Source: Himantopus leucocephalus (lineage: Eukaryota > Chordata > Aves > Charadriiformes > Recurvirostridae). From it: a stretch of DNA of 64,000 nucleotides. Both the position numbers and the translations under genes were made by a program. The stretch lies in contig RSEF01000004.1 in NCBI GenBank assembly GCA_003993805.1, positions 75,985,670 through 76,049,669 on the forward strand, in the 5' to 3' direction. The notes under the pieces are model-generated. The model was given only the letters and a program-made list of their open reading frames with translations. It was not told the origin of the DNA and did not search any database. Shown piece after piece: positions 25,083-37,140 of the stretch; the first letter of the stretch is position 1; each line of letters begins with the position of its first letter.

Positions 25083-28000
25083 ATACCAGTAACTTTTAAT
25101 ACAGTTTTGTAATAAAGATATAGACATCTACAATTAAAACCTCAGATTTGTTTCCTGGGGTGGCTGACTGTATTTCACATTTCACAGTACATTATATATT
25201 GATTACATACAGTATTTTGTAATTACTCTTAGAATAGAAAATATACAGTTAGATAAGGGAGACCACTAGGATATCAGAGAGTAGAACAAGCTGAAATTGG
25301 ATCAGTTATGATACTGGTATGATGAAAACTTGTCTATATGGGTTTCATATGGAATCCTGAGGGTAGATTCATTTTACCTAAAAGTTGAATGAAAGCTATT
25401 TAAGCTCCTTCATCATCATTGGAATACCTATGTGAAATGATTGCCCTCTGGAGATATCTTCTTTCAGACAGAATGAATTGATCCTAATACAGGTTTAAAA
25501 CAAATATTTAGACTGGATGTTAAAATCAGGTTGTCCAGTAACTACAGGTGAAACCTAGATGACTTGCTTAACCTTGATGACTGTCTTCTAGACAGCTGAA
25601 GATATGAATCCTGATCTTGGACTCTGCAAATCAGACTGGCGTCATAATATTAAGCTTCAGATGATACTCATTCATCTGTATCCAGTAAAGGAAAAACAAT
25701 AGTGTCAATGTCATCAAAGCTGAACACTCTTCTTTTGGTCCTGAGCAGAAAAGACACATCTAAAAGATACAAGAACATACGCATCATAAATTTTTATGCT
25801 CCTTAGATAGTGTTGTGTTGTAAGAGAGAGACAAATATAGTTTATCCTCTTCAGGTCACTTAAAATACTGTTAACATTTAACAGTTCTCAACAAATCTGC
25901 GATTCCTCACTATACAAACAGGAGCAAGCAAATTAAGAATGTAAACTTTTTTAATAAGCCTGTTCAAACACGCAGTCCTTTCCCTGGTGAACCTAGACCA
26001 AGCATTTACACTTGGCTATAATTTTTCAGCACTGAAGTAATATATCTGTCTTTAAATGTATCTGACCTGATATAAGGTTACTATCTGAAAATGTTCAACA
26101 TTAGATGAGACACTGAAAGAATTGGTTTGACGTGTGTACAGTACACTTACATCTATGAACTCAAGACTTCACGCCAAAAGAAACAGACTGATGTAGAAAG
26201 GTTAAATGGTGTACTTGCAGGAAAATGTAGACTTTCTATTAAGGGATCATTTAACCATATATTTAGGCTTAATATTGTCTCTTTAAAGGGTCTTTCTAGA
26301 TTTTGAGACCTAATTTAGAGACACAGAGGTCTGTTAGTCTTACTTAGTGTGTTAACTCAATGCATATGCTAGTATTGAAAATGCAGCAAGTATACTGTGC
26401 ATCATACTTGCTTCTTAGTTCTTTTTACTTGCGATGTGTGTTTCTTCCCATTGGCTAAAACAGAAAAATCTCTGTGACCACCCAGGCATTTATCAAGTCA
26501 TCTTGAGATAAGTTGTTCTTTGGAAAGACCTGTGTATCTCTTGGGGGAGGGAAGCCAAACTATTACTTTGACTAACAAGTCCCTTCAGCTGCTGAGAGAG
26601 GATAGTTGATTCTTGTTTTAAAAGCTGGGAGCTGTCCTATCCTAAGGCATTTTGATATGTCACTGTAATATCCAACAGACTGAAAGGGTAAATTATAGAG
26701 AAATAAAGTACTGAGACTAAATTCCTGATTAAAAAGTCCATAATTAAACTCCAACTGTCTTCCTTTGGGGTTATAATTTTTAATATGCTATTAAAAATAT
26801 ATTCTCATTACTCATAAAAATATTTGGTATATTTATGAATATTTTCAATCAGGCTTTACACACTAAGCATCTGTTTCTGAGACAAGCTGCTCAGAATTTA
26901 TTTAATATTGCTAAAGAAAGAAAACAAAATCCCTTTTTAGATGGAAAATTACATTGAAAACAATTTTAAACCCTCTTTTCTCATAGACTATTACATAAAA
27001 AGCAGGTTTTCTACATATTTCCATTTTCATAACACAATGTCTGTTTATGTCTGTTATAATGACTGACATAGTTTTAGATAACACATATAAGATCCATGAC
27101 AGACCACCTAGAAGTGTCATTCACTATAAGCAACAAAATTTTGTGGGCCACTAAATGGTAGGACAAAATCCATCATACCATAGACACTTGCATAGTCCCA
27201 GTGAAGGCCAGTGCAGACCAAGGTTGCAGATTTAAAGACAGGGGAAACAAAGTAAATTGATTTAAGTCCACATTTCGGAACTGACATCTACAGACTTCTC
27301 TTGAAAAAAATAATGTTCAACAGCTTTAAAAATACAGTGATGTATTTAGTTGTCTCAATATGTACTTGCGTGCCTGATTTTTAGGGTCCAAAGTTTGTAG
27401 CTATTGGCCTTTGGGCTATGGTAAGTGCAGTTCTTGACTGCTGGAGGGAAACCATTCTCAGCATTCTGTTCAAGACGTCTGTATTTTTCTTCAGTTTGCT
27501 ATAATATTTTTTCTTCATTTTTCAAACTGCTCTGTTGAAATGCCTACTACAAAACAGATGGCTGCACTTCAGTGGTGGATGAAGTGCTGCCTTAGATATC
27601 TAATTTGTAACCTTAAATGAACACAAGCTATTTTTTAAATTGCTGATTTTCATGAAAGCAGCATAAAACAGTTCACTAACAGACTTTACATAATGGTACC
27701 ATGGCTTGAACTAAAATGGAAAGTCATTAGTTTTGGAATAACAAAACAATACAACAACCCCAAAGTAGCGTACCATTCATATACTGTTCTGTTGTGTCAA
27801 GCGTTGGAGCTATTTAAATGATCTCTCTTTGAAATATTTGGCCTGATTTTTAGTGGCTATGCTTCTACTTTCTTTAGAAAGAAATCCCACAAATTATCCC
27901 ATTGTTGATGTGAAAAATCACATTATTACATAAGTTGTTTAACAGCATAACACCTGCAGAGAAGTTACTGGTATCTCCTACTTTCTAAGAGTTGTTGTTC

Positions 28001-30676
28001 AAACTAGATATGGCTCATGTAGTCCTGAAAAATCATGATAAAGATTTATTTTCTTTAACCTATGTGTCTATTTTTTGATAGCTCAAGTAAGTTCAGTTTA
28101 GCCTAGCTTCTGGGCAGGGTGAAATAGATTGCAACACTGTGAGACTGCAGGTTGATTATAGAGCACCTGCAGCTTTAGGATTCCTTACACAACAAAATGA
28201 TATAAGACTCTGATCTGGTATAACCATACACTGCTTTTTCAAACACCTTCAAAAAATACCAACAGTTTAACTCTACACTGGCAGCCTTTTTGCTGGATGG
28301 GGGTTTGCTTATTACACTGCTATGATGTAAAAGGTTGTAGGTGGTTGTAAGAGTGTTGTACGCTCTTGATGATTAGAAATGCAATGTGTATTTGTCTGAC
28401 ATGGGTCAACTTTGTGCTATGATGGTGCATGAATCTGGTGTCGAAGACTGTAAAATTGCCGCTTGAGCACTTCTGTATTTGTCTGTGCTGCTTAAGTAAT
28501 GAGTAAATGATTAATTGTCAACTCTTTCTATTTAAAATCTTAGCTGGGTTCTGGCACTGTTACTTGCTTACCTGCAGATCAAAATGCAAATGGTATATGA
28601 AGATGGTAAATGATTAACTTTTTTTTTTTGTGGTAAGAATTACTGGCAACTGGGATTGACAGAAATATTGTGCATTCTCATTCTGTGGACAACCACTCCT
28701 CTCTGCAAGCTGAGGCTTTCTTGTAACTTGCTTGTGTTCGTAATCAAACAGCTTATAATTTACATTACACTTTATATGTGTATGTGCACATACACAGTGC
28801 TACTTATGTGTGTATGTGGCTCCTATGTTCTTTTCTCCCTCCTAGAAGAAAGGTATATTTTAATATACCCATTACTAGTTAAAAAAATTGATTAAGGAGA
28901 GCTACAATATTCTAGTAAAGATAATTAAGAAGTGTCAAGTAAGGAAAAATAAGCGTGCCCTCAGAATGGCAGATCCTGGGTCATGTGGTTATGTCATCAA
29001 GGAATTGAATTTAAAGTATGGGGTTACAGAATTTGATGGCAAAAAACGGATCACAAGAACTCCTCAGATATACACTCCTAATTAATTCTAACTTGGATGG
29101 ATACAGCCAGAGTCAAGTGGAACTGAAGATCTGATGTTCTAAAGGCCTGTTCAGTTCCCTCTGTTCTTGCTTTCTCGTCCCATCTAAGCATAAGGGATAA
29201 TGCATTTGCTTTGGTTTGAGGAAGAGAAAGGGTTTGCCTGCTTCACCTCAAAGTCACCAGTATTTTGCACAAGGGTTTAGTCAAAGTGAATGCCAATTGA
29301 AGTGAATTTGGAGTGTGCTAAAACTTCTGTAGGTTTTTAGATCCCACAGAGACTACTGCCTTCTTCCTGTAAAGCCTTAAGAATGGCCCCAGAGAGTCTA
29401 TTCTGTGTGGGTGCAAAATAGATCAGGGGAAACATTTTTATCACCAGATCAAAAAAAAAAAAAAGCCACCAAAAACTGTGGACATGCTTATAGTCTTTTC
29501 TCTTGGTTCTTCTGTTGAATGAATGTTGAATGCTTGTATTCCAATAGAGCAGGGAAATTTCCAACAGCCTTAGGGAAGAATTATAACTAGGTAATACCTA
29601 TGCTGCAGAAGACAGAAAAGCAGATGCTTGTTGCAGTGCCCTGATAAATCACTGTTTTTATATGATTAAAAAAAATAAAAAATCTTGTAGCTCATTGCTT
29701 CATTTAACCCTGAGGAAAGGATATTTCTATTATAGTTACAGACAAAGGTTACAAAAATAAGGTTGCCACAGAACACTTGTCACTTTAATAACTTCCTAAC
29801 TTTTTTATACTCTGAAGAAAACGGTGTTGCTTTATTAGTAGCTCGATCAGGTTTAGCATTGCTTCTAACAATGTATGTCAAAATTACTTGAGATACTCTA
29901 TATAGTAGTGTTATGAGTGGATCTAGGCTGAAATCTTAGGAACTGAATATCAGTCTTAAATGTTTTGTGTTGTGTCACCCTGATAGCGTTCCATCTGCTG
30001 ATCATAATAAAGCATGGAGTACAAATGAGAGGAGTCTTGTTTTGACGTGGATTATTGGATATGTTCCTTAAATTCTCATTCGTTGTGTTCCCTACCCAGT
30101 AGGACCTCCTTACAGAGAATGAAAAGCGTATTTCAAAGGCTTATTTGCAAAAATGTAAATGAATTTGTTTTTTAGTTACAATATCTGATGTTCCTAAGAT
30201 GTTTCTAGATGACACAGCTTAGGATACCACGCTTAACTTTTGTGAAGCCTTTTTGCAGTAAAAAGCTAAAAATGGTCCTCTGAATTGTCATCTTTCCTTG
30301 CTTGTTGGACTGTTCCAAATGTCGTCTTATGTAACTGTTAATCTGTTAAAATATTCTTCTTGGCGGGGGATGGAGTACCTTCATTATTAATTGCCCATGC
30401 CAATGTCAGAATATACAGCTGTCAGAAGATACCGCTGATACGCAGGCCTTCTGAAAGTCAAGATGATAATTTTAAAAAAAAAAAAATACTCCTTGGACAA
30501 ATATTAGATTTTTACTGTTATGTGAGCTCGTTAGAATGATGGAAAATACACACTATTGTTAGAGGGATAATTCCTTTGCCAAAGATTAAAATTGACTTCT
30601 TGAGCTGTTTTAATATTCTACAAGCATCTATTTCGATTAGTGTCAAAGAAGGTATATTGGTAAAGGAAAGACTTTT

Positions 30677-30738
30677 TGTCTCCTCATACAGCCTTTTGTA
30701 TGGTCTTTAAGCAGATGAAAGGCTTCCTCAAGGAGACA
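30677..30738. other. 62-nt imperfect hairpin
   Basis: An outer 8-bp stem (TGTCTCCT with AGGAGACA) and an inner 7-bp stem (AGCCTTT with AAAGGCT) are separated by a 5/6-nt internal loop and closed by a 21-nt terminal loop. The size is near that of a microRNA precursor, but the internal loop is large and I recognise no known mature sequence. The N at 30768 lies 30 nt downstream. Confidence 0.25.
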
Positions 30739-32242
30739 CTAGACTAGAAAATGAACTGTTTTCAAATNTTGTTCTGAAAACTGAAGTTCTGTTGGTTGAA
30801 GAATGAATGAAGCAAGGAATTTAGATACATACATGGGGATGAGAGCTCCCTGAAATCACACCAAAACATGATATTACATCCTACGCTCAGAGATATTGTA
30901 AGGAATAATTAGACCAGACTTCAAGAGGATTTGAATTATTCTTCCAAGTACAAAATAAATGCGCCATAGTCCTCCTGTGGAATGCGGAGGCATCATAGAG
31001 GGGAACAGTTATCTTGGAAGTCTAGTTTTTGATCGGGCATATTGTAGCTCTATCGCAATGCAGAAACTTGGGCTGGTAGTTTGTCTTAAGGTAATATTGA
31101 AGGTTCAGAGACAGAAGAATTTTCTGGATTTTTTTGTTCATAACAGGAAAGCTGATGTGTTTGTGTAGGAGAGGGTGAGGGGAGGAGGAAATCCAGTGTC
31201 CTTTGTGGCTGAGGAAGAGAAAAAGGGGTGGAAGAAGGTGTATATGTTCAGGCAAGCCTGTATAGGCAGAATGTTTTACACCTGCTCTTTGTTTGGATCT
31301 GGAACATGTCACTCCGTCTTTGCAAATGTGCTCTGTATGTGTTTTCTCCCAAAGCTGGTTGAACAGTCTGGCCCACAGGGAGACAAAAATGTTGCCTAAT
31401 AAAAATCTAATACATTATGTGTATAAATAATTCATGACTTAATGATAAGATTTAATAATTTTACCTTAATGCTTGAGTTTATTATTTAAATATAAGACTT
31501 GCACTTATAGCAAGTTGAACAGTTTCAGAAGCTGTTTTGGCAAGGAAGGTATCCTTACTCTTTAGTGTCCAGCCAGAAAAATAGGTGAATAGTACTTAAG
31601 CACAAGTTTTAGATTTTTGAGAATATGTCCTATATTTTTAAGATGTAAACAATATTCAACCTAGAGACTATTTGAAGGGAATAATCAAATAATTAATGAA
31701 TTATGCAAAATCTGGGGTCATAAATTTGAAATTTCTGCTGTTATTAACTCAAAACTAATTCTGTTAGTGGTGTTTTTTAAAGGTCTTTGTTTTTCACAGA
31801 TGTGCGCCTATATAAGGTTTTCTCCCTTCCATGTGCAAGCATTATTCTGAAATAAGAAAGCTGCCAGTTGTCTCCAGATATAGTCTGAAAAGTGTGTTTG
31901 AAGCTTAAGTTATCTTTGTAGTGTCTTTTCCTTCTTTTTTTATTAAACTTCTCACAGGTCATGGCAAATTTGCCTTTATTTACAGAGTATCCAATATATA
32001 TTATGCCAACCTTATCAAGGCTTTGAATGCCTGAGTGTTATTTGAATATAATTCATAAAGCCTTTCTTTCCTCTTCCTCTCAAGCTGATGCAGGAAACAA
32101 AGACAACTAGTAGGAACAGGTATATAGATGCAGCCAGAAACAATTGAGGAAAAAAAAAAAAAAAGAGGGTGGGGGGGCATTCTACTTTCTGTGATTGTTT
32201 TGTAGTCTTGCCATAGCAAAGATGGAATTTAGACTTAACTTT

Positions 32243-32263
32243 CCCCCCCCCCCGCCCCGCCCC
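32243..32263 (-). other. C-rich/G-quadruplex-capable tract
   Basis: The plus strand reads C11-G-C4-G-C4, so the minus strand carries G4, G4 and G11 runs separated by single C residues, enough for a G-quadruplex (an i-motif on the plus strand). About 70 bases upstream the plus strand carries A15 then G-rich sequence (32150-32178). Run lengths may be inaccurate. Confidence 0.6.
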
Positions 32264-33059
32264 GACTCGAAAGAATTATTGGTGTAGTATTTTCTTTTCA
32301 GAGACTTGAAAAGTTTCTCTGTGTGTATAACTGTGTGAAAAAGATGGCACTGAGTTTTTCTTCTAGGTATCAGACATTTATCATTACTTCCTAATGGATC
32401 ATTCCTTCCAAATGAGTCATGCTTCTTAAATAACGGTGCCAAAGCCAGTAGTAGCCAAGTCTCAAAAGTGTATTTCATCTTTATAGCTGTGATCTCTTTA
32501 TGCAACAGTAAGAGTCTGAAAGGATGTAAAACTGCACCAGAGAAAAGAATGGGCCTTGCACTGATTATCATGATTTGATAATCAAGGAACTGGTTGCCTG
32601 AAGTCAAGTGGCATATGATGTGTCATAGGGCAATTTCAATTATTCATGCTATTGTGGGAGGCATATTACCATGTCTACTGCTGCTGCTTGTACAGTGTCA
32701 AATCTCTGCTCCTGACATGAGTTTATGCTTTGTTTCTTGGTAGTAACTTTGAAGATGAAGGTCAAGTCATAGCATACGAAACTAAATTAGGATGTAACTA
32801 GAGGGGTATGTTTGTTTTAAGAAAAATACAACAATCTTTGAGGGGTACTGCTGGAGGAATTTGAAATGACAGCTCATCACACTAGGGTGTCTCAAAATCC
32901 CATGCATAGTGAGCCAGTGAAGAACATCACTTACTCAAATTGTGCTGTAGCCCGGTACTTAAAACAGAGCATGGTCATGTGTGGGTGTGTGTCCCAACTC
33001 CTGCATCCCTGAGCACACAGTCTCCGTAAGCTGTGCAAACCATCTGAGCAGTCAATCTG

Positions 33060-33250
33060 TCTTTGTAATAACTCCACGCTCTATCCTCGACAGCCGAGCT
33101 GCTGATCCTGGAAAAACTTAGAAGCAGGCATAAATTGACAGATACAAATTAGGTGAGAGCATTTAAATCTATAAGGGCAAAGCCCTGTTTGAATTTAGCG
33201 CTGTTTGAATTCTCGTATTGGGGAGCCTGGGAGCCTGAGCCGTTCCAGGA
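33060..33250. promoter_or_regulatory. Possible conserved noncoding element
   Basis: Contains AAATTGACAGATACAAATTAGG (a TGACAG core beside AATTAG) and a direct repeat of TGTTTGAATT (33187-33210 region). No coding potential. Appearance only. Confidence 0.18.
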
Positions 33251-33308
33251 CAAGGAGTAGGTGTCTACCCGCCTCAGCAGTCTTATCCTCCTCTCCCCTT
33301 CACTGCTT

Positions 33309-33372
33309 CTATTCAGATATGGTGGGGGAAAAATGGAGCCACATCATGTTTGGACAGGTCTCCCAGTTCAGG
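33309..33372 (+). other. Possible small exon or splice-like block
   Basis: A long pyrimidine tract ending in an AG at about 33317-33318 (CACTGCTTCTATTCAG) is followed by roughly 54 bases containing an ATG in a 91-codon frame, then CAG followed by GTACGC, a plausible donor. No frame across the block resembles a known protein. Pairs of splice-like signals at this spacing are common by chance. Confidence 0.15.
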
Positions 33373-34985
33373 TACGCAGGGACAATGAGTGAGAATCATG
33401 GTATGCAGAAAAATTTCCGTTCTTTCAAGTTTTACCTATCCATCTGTCCTCATTTAATAATGTTACAGCAGATTTATTGAGTTTGACTGTTTCTCAAAGT
33501 TAAAGAAGTTGTCACTGCGTTGTGCGTTCTTTCTCTCTTTCATTTAATCTGATTTCTTGCTCTTATCCTCTGTTTAACAGCCCAGTCTCTTAACTTTCTA
33601 GTGAATACTCCTTCAGGCTCCCTTCCTTCTTCCCTTTTGTTTGCTTTTCTTCTCCTGCTGGGATGCGTTTTATTTCTGGCTTTTGAAATTCTCAGTCATT
33701 TGTGCCAACAGTTTAAAATACCGCATTTGATTAAATTCAAAATATGTATTTTAAGCTGTTTGGAAAACAGATCGTCTTTTGTACACAGCTGTCATCCCTG
33801 TTGGGAACTTCTAAATACTACAGGCAAACGGATAATAATAGTAAATATTGCACCATAGATAACACGAGATTTTATGATAAGTTTTCCTGGGTTAGTTTTA
33901 AAAGCAGGGATTTTAATTGCCATAATCTGGAAAATCTTAGAGCAAGCAGTGGTGTATGAAGGCAACCTGCTTTAGTAAAAATCAACTGTGTATTAGCTGT
34001 TCAGGTAAATCAGAATGACAGATCGTAACTCAGTTTCCTCAAAGATCTAGACAAAAGAGCTAACTCAGTCTCCATACAATTACAATAATGAAGAGGAAAA
34101 AAAAAGCCAAATCTTGCTACCTTAAAAGAAAACGCCAGTAAAAACACTTAGCAATTAGAAGTTGCTTTGGGAAAGCAGAGATATTGTAGCGTTGTAGGTA
34201 AGTAGTATTTTGTAATCAAGAGGATAAGTGCAGATGCTCATAAGCCTGATTAGACTATAACCTTGCAATTTAAGACTAGGTGATGGTGGGTATGTACTTA
34301 CAATGGTCACATGATAGGGACAGCAATTCTCAAACTTCAGTTTTTAAGAACAAATGCGGTAGTCTTGTTTGCTTCTTTAAGTTTGGAGAAAACTACAAAA
34401 GCAGAAAGCAGCTTGCAAGAGAACCGGTTTTGATTTTTGTTTGACGTGCGAAGAGGTATTGGTATTAAAAGATAAAAATAATTACTGTGTGGGGAAAAAA
34501 TAGCTGATTTCTTTTTTTTTTTTAGTTTGACTGCTGTGATAAGTCTTTCAGTAATTTATGTGACTATCTTGCCCTGATTATTGTATAATGCATCAAATGA
34601 AACTTCTGAAAAAAGAGGATTGGTCCTTTACTATGAGCAAGTAGGCACACTGTCAGCGCAGCTTGGACAGAGAAATTCAGGGCTGGCTTGTAACAAGGAC
34701 GGCAGCAGCAGATCCGAAGCCAGATCTTTTGGTATTTTTGAGTTGATGAAGGAAATTATTTAAGGGCATTATGAACACAGGTCCATCTCAGGATCTCATC
34801 AAACCTGTGCTTGCTCTTTTAAAGGTTGCTCTTTCACCCTGAAACATTACTTACTTGCTAGAAAAAAAAATAATTAGTTTTTTCTACTACAGGCTTGCTA
34901 TTTATTATTTTTAAGTTTTAGCGAAGATCAGTAAGGCAGGGTTGTCAGGAAATAAACACCTAGAGAGAAAAGTTCAGGACTTCTA

Positions 34986-35160
34986 GAAGTCTTCAAGTTG
35001 GAATGGAAAATATTTATAAAAGAAAAAAAAGAAACTGGAAAGAAAAGACTATTGATTCGCACATGAGATTAGNGAAGTCTTCAAGTTGGAATGGAAAATA
35101 TTTATAAAAGAAAAAAAAGAAACTGGAAAGAAAAGACTATTGATTCGCACATGAGATTAG
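34986..35160. repeat. Identical direct duplication around an N
   Basis: Bases 34986-35072 and 35074-35160 are 87-bp direct copies around an N at 35073, with no difference I can see. It lies 25 bases before a 100-N gap, so it is almost certainly contig-end overlap left unmerged. Confidence 0.93.
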
Positions 35161-35185
35161 GAATAACCACAAACACATACAGGAA

Positions 35186-35285
35186 NNNNNNNNNNNNNNN
35201 NNNNNNNNNNNNNNNNNNNNNNNNNNNNNNNNNNNNNNNNNNNNNNNNNNNNNNNNNNNNNNNNNNNNNNNNNNNNNNNNNNNNN
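35186..35285. other. Scaffold gap of exactly 100 N
   Basis: The round length suggests a placeholder of unknown true size. Sequence may be missing, and the order of flanking contigs rests on scaffolding. Confidence 0.98.
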
Positions 35286-35904
35286 CTTGGGTCACTAAAG
35301 ATGAAAAGTTAGGGAAATTGTTCTTAAGCTGAGTATGTTTCTAATGAAATCTGTAATTATATTTGGAATGTGAGAGTATCTGCTTCATTTAGATACCTGG
35401 TTAAGGACTATAGAGTATAAAAGACATAGAAAGTAAGCAGGGAAGTGATAAAAATATAGATACAGAAACCTAACAAACAGATAACAGAGAAAATAACAAG
35501 GACCAAAACTTTTCAGCTACTAACTGATGAGCCATCAAAGAAACTATTCAGATATCAGTTTTGCAAGGTGAATCCTACCTTCATGTCAAAGATTAGTACT
35601 GGAATCCTGAAAACCTCAATATATCCAAGTAACACACAACAAAAATCTAAAAGGAGCATGAGAAAAGGAGGGCCAAAACAGAAGCATGCAACAGAATGGC
35701 ACAGATCAGTGACAGCATCAAACCCATGCCCTCTGATACCTAACAAAGGACTATATGTTCTCCATGGTTGTAACATGGTTAAACTGGATGAACAGGAACT
35801 TATGTTAATAATGAGTATTTCAAGTCAGTAGTACATTTTACAAGGGTGCTTTTTTTTTTTTCACCTGTCAACCACAGCTGTAAATGGTGGGACAAGGAAG
35901 TATT
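35286..35904. other. Unique sequence, nothing recognised
   Basis: AT-rich single-copy DNA with a T12 run at 35850-35861 just upstream of the next CR1. Overlapping frames on both strands at 35555-35831 have no domain. Confidence 0.55.
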
Positions 35905-36273
35905 GTTTGTCTGTGAGGGTGAGTCACTGCTGGTAAAGGTTGCCCAGGGAGGTTGTGGAGTCTCCTTCCTTCAAAAGCCATCTGGGCACGGTCCTGTGCA
36001 CAGCCAGGCTCTTTTCAGTGGTGCCCAGTGGCAGGACCAGAGGCAAACTGACACACAGGAGGTTCCCTCTGAACATCAGGAAACACTTTTTCACTGTGAG
36101 GGTGACTGAGTGCCGGCACAGGTTACCCAGGGAGGTTGTGGAATCTCCATCCTTAGAGATATCCAGGACACCATCCTGGGCAACTAGTTCTAGGTGACCC
36201 TGCTTGAGCAGGGGGGTTAGACCAGATGACATTCAGTGGTCTCTTCCAACCTCGGCCATTCACTGATGTTTCT
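35905..36273 (+). mobile_element. CR1 tail with internal duplication
   Basis: A plus-strand CR1 3' end: the body ends in GACCCTGCTTGAGCAGGGGG, CTCTTCCAACCTCGGCCATTC and a decayed terminal repeat near 36273. It has two copies of the same segment: 35913-35999 and 36096-36180 both contain GAGGGTGA, CCAGGGAGGTTGTGGA and TCTCC. Between them lies the segment that normally precedes it (CAGTGGTGCCCAGTGGCAGG, then ACATCAGGAAACACTTTTTC). So either one CR1 inserted beside another of the same tail type, or unequal exchange fused two copies. The reverse strand shows the duplication as two GDSTTSLGNL peptides, a shadow and not a gene. Confidence 0.93.
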
Positions 36274-36769
36274 GTGGTCTGATTTCTAAATGCACTCGTT
36301 CTGAAACTGCAGTTGCCAATAACTTTGGCATCCTTTCTAGCTTGATAACATGCAGAGTCTGAAGTGTTGCTCTGTCGATATTGACAGCAAATAGTGTGTT
36401 CGATCCTAACCAAATTCTGATGACTAGTTATCCAGGCACGTTTCATAAATCTCTTATTTACTCTTCCTTCTTAGGGAAAAAATTAGGTTTTTTACTTAGA
36501 TTTATTTTATGTTGTTTTTGGTTTATGTTTATACTGGCTGTGCCTTCAGTCATGGAAAATATAAAGGTTTTTGAACTGAACAACTTTGCTGTGAAGTCAG
36601 TGGCTGTGGTTTCTTACCTTTTTCTCATTCTCTTGAAACCCCCTTTTCCTTCTTCACAGTTGTAGGGATGATTTGGTTCCCCCTCAAATAAGGTTTATGC
36701 TGACAAATTATTTGAGCGTTTACTTTTGAACCCTAACATGTTTACCTAATTTTAATTTCCTTCCCCTTT

Positions 36770-37140
36770 TGAATATTGTCTAATTAAAAAAGAGAAGATG
36801 TGCAGCAAAAATAATTATTATAATTTCAATATCAATACATTAAATTGTCACTTTTTATTTTTTAAAATATTTGTTCATTTTGTATCTTCATTGTTAATAA
36901 TATATGAAATTTCTAGCCATATTTCTAGCAATATTTTATATTAGCGTTAAGAATATACAAATAAGAGAGAATTATTTAAAAAAATATTTTTTTACATTTA
37001 ATTGTTTTTCCAGATGTGGCAAATTAATTCACTGTTTTTAAAGGCCTTTTCTTACTATTGTAATGGTCAAGTAGCCAATAAACAAAAATTCCTCTTCTAA
37101 ACATGCAATTCATTATTTAGAATGCACATGATTTGAAGAT
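36770..37140. other. AT-rich tract
   Basis: About 370 bp dominated by A/T with repeated AATAAT, TTTTTATTTT and AAAATATTTTT blocks. Such tracts can act as matrix-attachment regions or simply be low-constraint DNA; the sequence cannot decide. Confidence 0.45.

Larger units (their letters stand above)
25083..34985. other. 10 kb without recognisable gene or repeat
   Basis: Single-copy AT-rich DNA with A runs at 29451-29464, 30474-30486 and 32150-32164, a T run at 34512-34523 and a lone N at 30768 that, unlike the other joins, shows no flanking duplication. A GC-skewed tract at 32243-32263 and a possible splice-flanked block near 33309-33372 are listed separately. The longest frames (32182-32607 minus, 141 codons; 31022-31312 minus, 96 codons) show no domain. 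Confidence 0.5.

Noticed and set aside
30768..30768. Possible sixth duplicated join at a single N
   Set aside because: The flanks (TTTTCAAAT and TTGTTCTGAAAAC) are not duplicated, so it is an ordinary ambiguous base or a tiny gap.
32182..32607. 141-codon minus-strand frame
   Set aside because: It reads through the C11/G-rich tract as GGGGG. No domain, and no evidence of an exon.
35091..35312. 73-codon frame containing a long run of X
   Set aside because: It is translated through the 100-N gap and is meaningless.
35924..36232. 102-codon minus-strand frame with a duplicated GDSTTSLGNL peptide
   Set aside because: It is antisense of a CR1 3' end; the repeat reflects the duplicated tail and not a protein repeat.
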